From assembly GCA_910580045.1 (NCBI GenBank), contig CAJTXF010000025.1, positions 1 through 31,590 on the forward strand: a stretch of 31,590 bases of DNA, given 5' to 3'. Origin of the DNA: an uncultured Eubacteriales bacterium (GTDB lineage Bacteria > Bacillota > Clostridia > Oscillospirales > Acutalibacteraceae). Below, in pieces: positions 31,351 through 31,590 of the stretch (its first letter is position 1; each line of letters starts with the position of its first letter). A model generated the notes under the pieces. The model had not been told where the DNA came from and did not search any database. It worked only from the letters and a program-made list of their open reading frames with translations. The position numbers and the translations under genes were made by a program.

Positions 31351-31352
31351 AT
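31329..31352 (-). other. Attachment core equal to an initiator tRNA 3' end
   Basis: On the minus strand the 24 bases read as a tRNA 3' end: T-loop TTCAAAT, T-stem CCTGC, acceptor CCCCGCA, A and CCA. This matches the ending of Firmicute tRNA-fMet as I remember it. The tRNA body is absent further right. It overlaps the stop end of the recombinase gene, so the target site and the gene end are one sequence. Confidence 0.65.
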
Positions 31353-31590
31353 TTACAGCAGTGCTGTTTCCTGGTGTTGTCTAGTGTTTATACATACTAG
31401 ATGTTGCACTTTTTCGGCGACCCAATTACCGCCAAATACCTTCCAGTACCATCACATACCTCCCTCTTAAGGGAAAAAATAAGGGAAACTTTTTGAAACC
31501 TTCAGTACAGCAGATACTCCATTTTTTATAGTTTACCTAGATAGTGTCTACACAAGGTAGAGGAATTGTGATAGAATGGAAGCATCAAAA
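31353..31590. other. Flank beyond the element, no gene seen
   Basis: This 238-base stretch is more A/T-rich and has no credible ORF. It has an imperfect CTAGT/ACTAG inverted repeat around 31380-31402 and, near the end, a possible TAGAAT -10 box (31572-31577) with a weak -35, which could be a promoter for a gene beyond the window. It may belong to the older element or chromosome. Confidence 0.4.

Noticed and set aside
1..31590. CRISPR arrays, rRNA and complete tRNA genes
   Set aside because: None found; the only tRNA-like piece is the 24-base 3' end at 31329-31352.

Overview
The window looks like a GC-rich Clostridia chromosome, probably a gut Oscillospiraceae-type Firmicute. The basis is strong AGGAGG-type ribosome binding sites, TTGACA/TATAAT promoters, U-tract hairpin terminators, SLH-anchored surface proteins, NrdR, MntP, clostridial-style glycogen genes and a TcdE-type phage holin. 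Species cannot be named from the sequence alone.

Positions 1-22,400 are ordinary chromosome with short transcription units. From the left: an EctB-like aminotransferase (-); a hairpin-dense non-coding stretch of about 0.45 kb; a minus-strand run of radical SAM, prfB, SLH-amidase and GNAT; a divergent promoter region with a candidate structured RNA; a RING/zinc-ribbon membrane protein (+); a 165-bp MITE-like element; galU plus a small P-loop kinase (+); nrdR (-); an ABC-F ATPase (+); malQ-glgP for glycogen/maltodextrin use (-); ilvE followed by a tandem GNAT (-); mntP (+); and a 1,116-residue BspA-LRR/SLH surface protein (+). Most units have recognisable promoters and terminators, given below.

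Positions 22,400-31,590 are layered mobile DNA. A holin, a truncated small ORF and a recombinase relic are left from an older element. Next comes a unit of exactly 7,695 bp flanked by 238-bp direct repeats, each the 3' end of a serine recombinase gene. The unit has divergent repressor/Cro-like regulators with operator-like half-sites, a DUF4258/MqsA-type toxin-antitoxin pair, a replication initiator gene with a 12-bp iteron-like array, a DnaC-like loader, a capsid gene with a truncated scaffold, small phage genes, a sigma-like factor and the recombinase gene. Terminase, portal, tail and lysis genes are absent from the unit. The recombinase gene has a nonsense codon and a frameshift, and other genes are fused or truncated, so the element is degenerate. 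Its right end overlaps a 24-nt match to the 3' end of an initiator tRNA, and its left end has a GTTGCG/CGCAAC inverted repeat, so both attachment-site halves seem readable. The simplest reading is that the 7.7-kb circle inserted into the attachment site at the recombinase end of a related earlier element, and both then decayed.

The most promising less-explained items are the double attachment-site structure, the 12-bp iteron array, the candidate RNA at 5,975-6,106 (-), the MITE at 7,328-7,492 and the hairpin-rich stretch at 1,574-2,013.
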